A DNA stretch of 64,000 nucleotides from assembly GCA_024234855.1 (NCBI GenBank), contig JACKNN010000001.1, positions 124,001 to 188,000 of the forward strand, in the 5' to 3' direction. A program made the position numbers and the translations under genes. The notes under the pieces are model-generated. The model was not told the origin of the DNA and ran no database searches. It saw nothing but the letters and a program-made list of their open reading frames with translations. The stretch comes from Pseudomonadales bacterium (lineage in GTDB: Bacteria; Pseudomonadota; Gammaproteobacteria; Pseudomonadales; Halieaceae). The stretch's first letter is position 1; each line of letters opens with the position of its first letter. Positions 60,872 through 64,000 of the stretch are shown in pieces.

Positions 60872-62308
60872 TCAAAAATCCGTCAGTTCCTTTGGCCGCC
60901 GCAGGTCCATTTTCCGGATCTTTTCAACCAGCGTCGTACGCTGCAGGTTGAGCAGTTTTGCGGCGCGGGCGACCACCCAGTCAGATTGTGCCAGGGCCTG
61001 GGTCAGGAGGCTGGTTTCAATATTGGCCAGGTGCGGCCGCAGATCGATACCGCCCACCGGCAGGACCGCGTGACCACCGGGCGCAAACTCCTGGCCCATC
61101 GGTTGCGCCGGTTCGGCGGGCGCATCGACAAACAACTCCTGGTTGGGGCGGAATTTTTCCGGCAGATCGGACCACCGTACCACCTGCCGGGGAAAGAGTA
61201 TGGAAAGCCGCTCAAGCAGGTTAAACAGTTCCCGCACATTCCCCGGCCAGAAATACCTGGCAAGGCTGGCGAGTGCGCAATCGCTTAGCCTGAGTGAGCC
61301 GAGCCGTTCGAATTCCCGTTTCTTGATGTAACTTTCGACCAGCAGGGGGATGTCACCGGCTCGCTCTCGCAGCGGCGCCACCTGGATCGGGAATACATTG
61401 AGGCGGTAGAACAGGTCCATACGGAACTTGCCCTCGGCGACCAACTGCTCGAGGTTCTGGTGGGTGGCGGCGACAATACGGACATCCGCCCGCATCGTCT
61501 TGTTGCTGCCAACCCGCTCATACGTGCGCTCCTGCAGAACCCGCAACAATTTTATCTGCATATCCATCGGCATATCGCCGATTTCGTCCAGGAACAGGGT
61601 GCCCCCCTCGGCGATCTCGAACCGTCCCTGGCGGGAACTGATGGCACCGGTGAACGCGCCCTTCTCGTGTCCGAACAATTCAGATTCGAGTAGCTCGGAG
61701 GGTATGGCACCGCAATTGACCGGTACGAAGGGGCGGTCGCGCCGTGGCGACAAACCGTGGATATTACTCGCCACCGCCTCTTTGCCGGTGCCCGACTCCC
61801 CGGTGATCAATACTGTGGCCTCGGTCCCCGCCACCTGCTTGATCAGGTCGCGAACCTCCTGCATTTCCCTGCTGACCCCGACGAGATTGCGAAATAATTG
61901 ACCGCTGCCGCTGCGCGGATCAATCCCGATGCGGGTATACATCTCGGCATCATGCAACGCGGCGAGCAGTTCCTGGTAACCGACCCGGGTAGAGAGACTC
62001 GCCTGCAACCGGTTACCCAGCGCCGCGGGGGGCGGGACGCTGACGGACTTGCGCTCCATCAGGAAAAATGCGCAGCGCAAGCCGGCGTCCGCGCTGAGTT
62101 TCAGCGCCGCGGCCAGTGCCTGGTAATCCCTGTCCGCCGTGACCAGGACAGCGACAATTTTCGACTGTTCGGCAATCAGCGCCGGCAGTGCCGAGGGATT
62201 CGTTGCAATACACGCGTCGAATCCCAAAAACCGTATGCGCGAAGCGGTTTGTTCGGCAGTGTTCTGATCAGAATCAATCACTACAACCGATGAATCTTGA
62301 TCTGGCAT
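60872..62308 (-). CDS. fleQ: Flagellar master regulator FleQ/FlrA
   Basis: 478 residues. The N-terminal receiver-like domain (about 5-115) lacks a proper phosphorylation Asp, as in FleQ. The AAA+ domain has GESGTGKEAVA, the sigma-54 loop GAFTGA and DEIGDMPMD; the C-terminal Fis helix-turn-helix is VARAAKLLNLQRTTLVEKIRK. It starts the flagellar cascade with sigma-54; in Pseudomonas it also binds c-di-GMP and is inhibited by FleN, encoded in this cluster. ATG 62308 has GGGGAG seven bases upstream. Confidence 0.94.
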   Translation of the reverse strand: MPDQDSSVVVIDSDQNTAEQTASRIRFLGFDACIATNPSALPALIAEQSKIVAVLVTADRDYQALAAALKLSADAGLRCAFFLMERKSVSVPPPAALGNRLQASLSTRVGYQELLAALHDAEMYTRIGIDPRSGSGQLFRNLVGVSREMQEVRDLIKQVAGTEATVLITGESGTGKEAVASNIHGLSPRRDRPFVPVNCGAIPSELLESELFGHEKGAFTGAISSRQGRFEIAEGGTLFLDEIGDMPMDMQIKLLRVLQERTYERVGSNKTMRADVRIVAATHQNLEQLVAEGKFRMDLFYRLNVFPIQVAPLRERAGDIPLLVESYIKKREFERLGSLRLSDCALASLARYFWPGNVRELFNLLERLSILFPRQVVRWSDLPEKFRPNQELFVDAPAEPAQPMGQEFAPGGHAVLPVGGIDLRPHLANIETSLLTQALAQSDWVVARAAKLLNLQRTTLVEKIRKMDLRRPKELTDF

Positions 62309-62773
62309 CGACAGCTCCCCTCTTTTACACGAACCCTAAAAAGGCGTCTTTTTTTCCTGGCTATTGAGTTAACAGCACATCCGGCGGACTGCCGCCGATG
62401 TCAGATCATGTCCGCCAGGCAATGACCTTTTTCAGTTGTCGTAGACCAATTCCGCGGGAGTGTGAGTAGCGATATGAATGGGAAGCCGGGTAATTAGTGC
62501 CTTGTTGTAGCCCCGGCGTTCCGATCGAGAGACATGTCGAGAGTTTCCCTTGCCCCGGGAAAACCATCGTGTCCAATTTCGCTCGAACGGCCCAAGTGTC
62601 GAAGCGAATCTTGAACATTAATCCAACCCCCCTAGGAATAGATCATTTTGTGTCAAGCCCTTTCTGGCGAAATGGCGAAATACACATGGGGGCAACCATA
62701 AACTATCCGGGGTTTTTCCGAATCCGTATTTCTACGTATCCACTGCCTAGTAATAATACGTATACGAAGCGCT
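62309..62773. other. 465-base intergenic region upstream of fleQ
   Basis: No supported gene. It holds a small AAAAAG/CTTTTT hairpin (62338-62353), an exact tandem repeat TGGCGAAA x2 (62665-62680), and two copies of the palindrome TACGTA (62733-62738 and 62757-62762), 24 bases apart start to start. These could be binding sites for a regulator of fleQ; I could not settle a sigma-70 promoter. Confidence 0.4.
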
Positions 62774-63400
62774 TCAGTTGCGGGCGAGCAGTACCAACTG
62801 AACGAGGTCGGCGACCGAATCGACCTGGATTTTTTCGAAGACTTTTTTGCGGTGAATCTCCACGGTGCGACTGCTGATTCCCAGTATCTGGGCGATAGCC
62901 TTGTTGGGCTTGCCCTGGAACAGCCACTCCATGACCTCGTATTCGCGGGGGGTCAATTGCGCCATCCGCTGCCGCGCTTCGAGGCCCTCCAGGTGTTTTT
63001 GCTGATTCTTCCGATCCAGTTCCAGGGCCTCGGTGACGCAACTCAGCATGCGCCTGGGCTCTACCGGTTTTTCCAGGAAATCCAGCGCGCCGCCCTTGAG
63101 CGCCCTGACGGCGATCGAGACATCGCCGGCGCCCGTGAGAAAAATTACGGGTGCCTTATTGCCGTGCGCCGCGAGAACTTCCTGCAGTTCAATACCGTTC
63201 ATGCCGGGCATCAAATTGTCGAGCACCAGGCAACCGCGGAGATTCGGGTCGTAAGCCAGCAGGAACTCTTCAGCCGATGCATAGGTTTCGACCGGGAGAT
63301 TCGCGGCGTTGAACACTTCTTCCAACAGAATGCGAATGACGATGTCGTCATCGACAACATAGACTTTCTGTTCCGGAATAGATGTTGGCCCTGATAACAT
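62774..63400 (-). CDS. FixJ/NarL-family response regulator
   Basis: 208 residues. A receiver domain (about 10-125) with DDD, phosphorylated Asp in CLVLDNLMPGMNG, a Thr in FLTGAGD and Lys in FLEKPVEP is followed by a LuxR-type helix-turn-helix (PREYEVMEWLFQGKPNKAIAQILGISSRTVEIHRKKVFEKI). The layout is that of FixJ/TodT. No histidine kinase is adjacent, so it is an orphan here. ATG 63400 is preferred to TTG 63451, since the domain starts ten residues later and AGGGA lies upstream. It faces fleQ in the same direction, 465 bases away. Confidence 0.88.
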   Translation of the reverse strand: MLSGPTSIPEQKVYVVDDDIVIRILLEEVFNAANLPVETYASAEEFLLAYDPNLRGCLVLDNLMPGMNGIELQEVLAAHGNKAPVIFLTGAGDVSIAVRALKGGALDFLEKPVEPRRMLSCVTEALELDRKNQQKHLEGLEARQRMAQLTPREYEVMEWLFQGKPNKAIAQILGISSRTVEIHRKKVFEKIQVDSVADLVQLVLLARN

Positions 63401-63424
63401 CCGTGAATCCCTGCTCTGCGGGGT

Positions 63425-63442
63425 ATAAGTAGTATTACTTAT
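63425..63442. repeat. Inverted repeat just upstream of the FixJ-like gene
   Basis: ATAAGTA-GTAT-TACTTAT, a perfect seven-base inverted repeat with a four-base spacer, ends 25 bases before the start codon. Each arm matches the NarL heptamer TACYYMT, but the orientation is opposite to the usual NarL 7-2-7 site. A possible autoregulatory operator. Confidence 0.45.
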
Positions 63443-63571
63443 GGCGCCCAACGTGGCCCCACCTGCACTAAAAACCTATACATATTCGCCCAATATATCA
63501 ATTCCCGTCGACATGAATTTCGCAGTGGCGGCGCCATGGCGCTACCACCGGCTGATTAAACTGAGGCCCGC

Positions 63572-63585
63572 TTGATCTGGCTCAA
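63572..63585. promoter_or_regulatory. FNR/ANR-like box
   Basis: TTGAT-CTGG-CTCAA matches 9 of 10 positions of TTGAT-N4-ATCAA. It lies in the 303-base gap 63401-63703 between the FixJ-like gene and the PilZ gene, 172 bases upstream of the former and downstream of the latter. Nothing else is clear in that gap apart from the inverted repeat at 63425. Confidence 0.4.
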
Positions 63586-63703
63586 GATTACTCCGTCTGC
63601 GTCCGAAATGACTGATCCGCGATGACGGGCCATCTTAGCAAGTGGTGGGAGTCGGAAACAGCTTTACGAGGGTGGGTATGCTAAATAATTGGCGGGCACC
63701 CGG

Positions 63704-64000
63704 CTAGGCAACCGGATTTTTTGACTTCCCGAATGCGACCGCGCGCCGGTGGTGCCGGAAGATCAGCTTGTCGAGCCAACTCTGCGCCGAGCCGGCCAGC
63801 CCCAGGAAACTGACTCGGGCACAACCGGCCTCATACTCTTGCCCGGTGCTGATCACCTTGCCGTAAAAGCACAGGGGTTTTGGCGTACCGTGCTGAATAT
63901 AAACCTGCACAAACACGACCGCCCCGGGTTCGGGCACCCTGGGGCTGGACCATGAGATCTCACCGGAGGAAATCGTCACCAGCGAGCGCTCGGGAATATC
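63704..64000 (-). CDS. PilZ-domain protein (5' end outside window)
   Basis: The frame is open to the right edge; 98 codons are visible. The segment LVTISSGEISWSS followed by GAVVFVQVYIQ and FYGKVISTGQEYEAGCARVSFLGL is the strand pattern of a PilZ domain, so the c-di-GMP arginine motif should be upstream, outside the window. A GTG at 63979 is internal and not the likely start. The C-terminal tail (FRHHRRAVAFGKSKNPVA) is basic. It is the third PilZ protein in the window. Confidence 0.7.
   Translation of the reverse strand, partial: DIPERSLVTISSGEISWSSPRVPEPGAVVFVQVYIQHGTPKPLCFYGKVISTGQEYEAGCARVSFLGLAGSAQSWLDKLIFRHHRRAVAFGKSKNPVA

Noticed and set aside
62406..62877. Two frames (minus 62406-62618, plus 62497-62877) upstream of fleQ
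   Set aside because: Neither has a ribosome site or domain, and the plus-strand one overlaps the FixJ-like gene.
1..64000. tRNA, rRNA, insertion sequences, integrases, CRISPR arrays
   Set aside because: None seen; no transposase-like product, no regularly spaced repeats, and gene content is continuous chromosomal type.

Overview
The window looks like chromosomal DNA of a free-living, GC-rich gammaproteobacterium. The flagellar gene order (fleQ-fleSR-fliEFGHIJKLMNOPQR-flhBA-flhF-fleN-fliA-motCD) and the three-tier FleQ/FleSR/FliA hierarchy are of the Pseudomonas/Vibrio polar-flagellum type. A PomAB-type stator pair, a wax-ester/DGAT-type acyltransferase, and ethylmalonyl-CoA-pathway genes together suggest a marine lineage such as the OM60/NOR5 (Halieaceae) relatives. 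That placement is inference; no rRNA or tRNA gene, mobile element or CRISPR array was seen.

Left end (1-3.2 kb): a CBS-domain protein cut by the window edge, a cupin, an NTF2-like protein, an unrecognised membrane-anchored protein and a small lipoprotein. 3.3-14.4 kb: a leftward nitrate-assimilation operon (nrtA-nrtB-nrtD, FAD oxidoreductase, nirB, nirD, nasA). It is preceded by a near-consensus sigma-54 promoter, two NtrC-type enhancer sites and the ANTAR antiterminator gene nasT, so nitrogen limitation and nitrate are both likely inputs. 14.7-18.8 kb: rlmJ, a WS/DGAT acyltransferase, a CitE-like lyase/thioesterase and a small outer-membrane barrel with an FNR-like box upstream.

19.0-26.0 kb: a compact rightward operon for the lower half of the ethylmalonyl-CoA pathway: methylsuccinyl-CoA dehydrogenase, mesaconyl-CoA hydratase, ethylmalonyl-CoA mutase, its MeaB-type GTPase chaperone and a Chloroflexus-like malyl-CoA lyase. 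With the CitE-like protein at 17 kb as a candidate malyl-CoA thioesterase, the set would turn ethylmalonyl-CoA into glyoxylate plus propionyl-CoA and make malate. Crotonyl-CoA carboxylase/reductase is not in the window.

26.1-36.9 kb: a secreted von Willebrand A protein with four Ig-like repeats, a large class A PBP-like protein, and a three-gene set (E1-like ThiF enzyme, six-Asp-box beta-propeller, ubiquitin-like MoaD/ThiS protein ending in Gly-Gly) that is the best candidate here for an undescribed system. These are followed by a secretin-like fragment, a DnaJ/zinc-ribbon/PilZ fusion and a SPOR-domain protein. 37-64 kb: motility. pomA-pomB-PilZ run rightward; motD to fleQ run leftward as an almost unbroken cluster with sigma-54 promoters ahead of fleSR, fliK and fliL. 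Upstream of fleQ are a FixJ-like response regulator and a PilZ protein cut by the right edge. The chemotaxis genes that separate fliA from motC in Pseudomonas are absent here.
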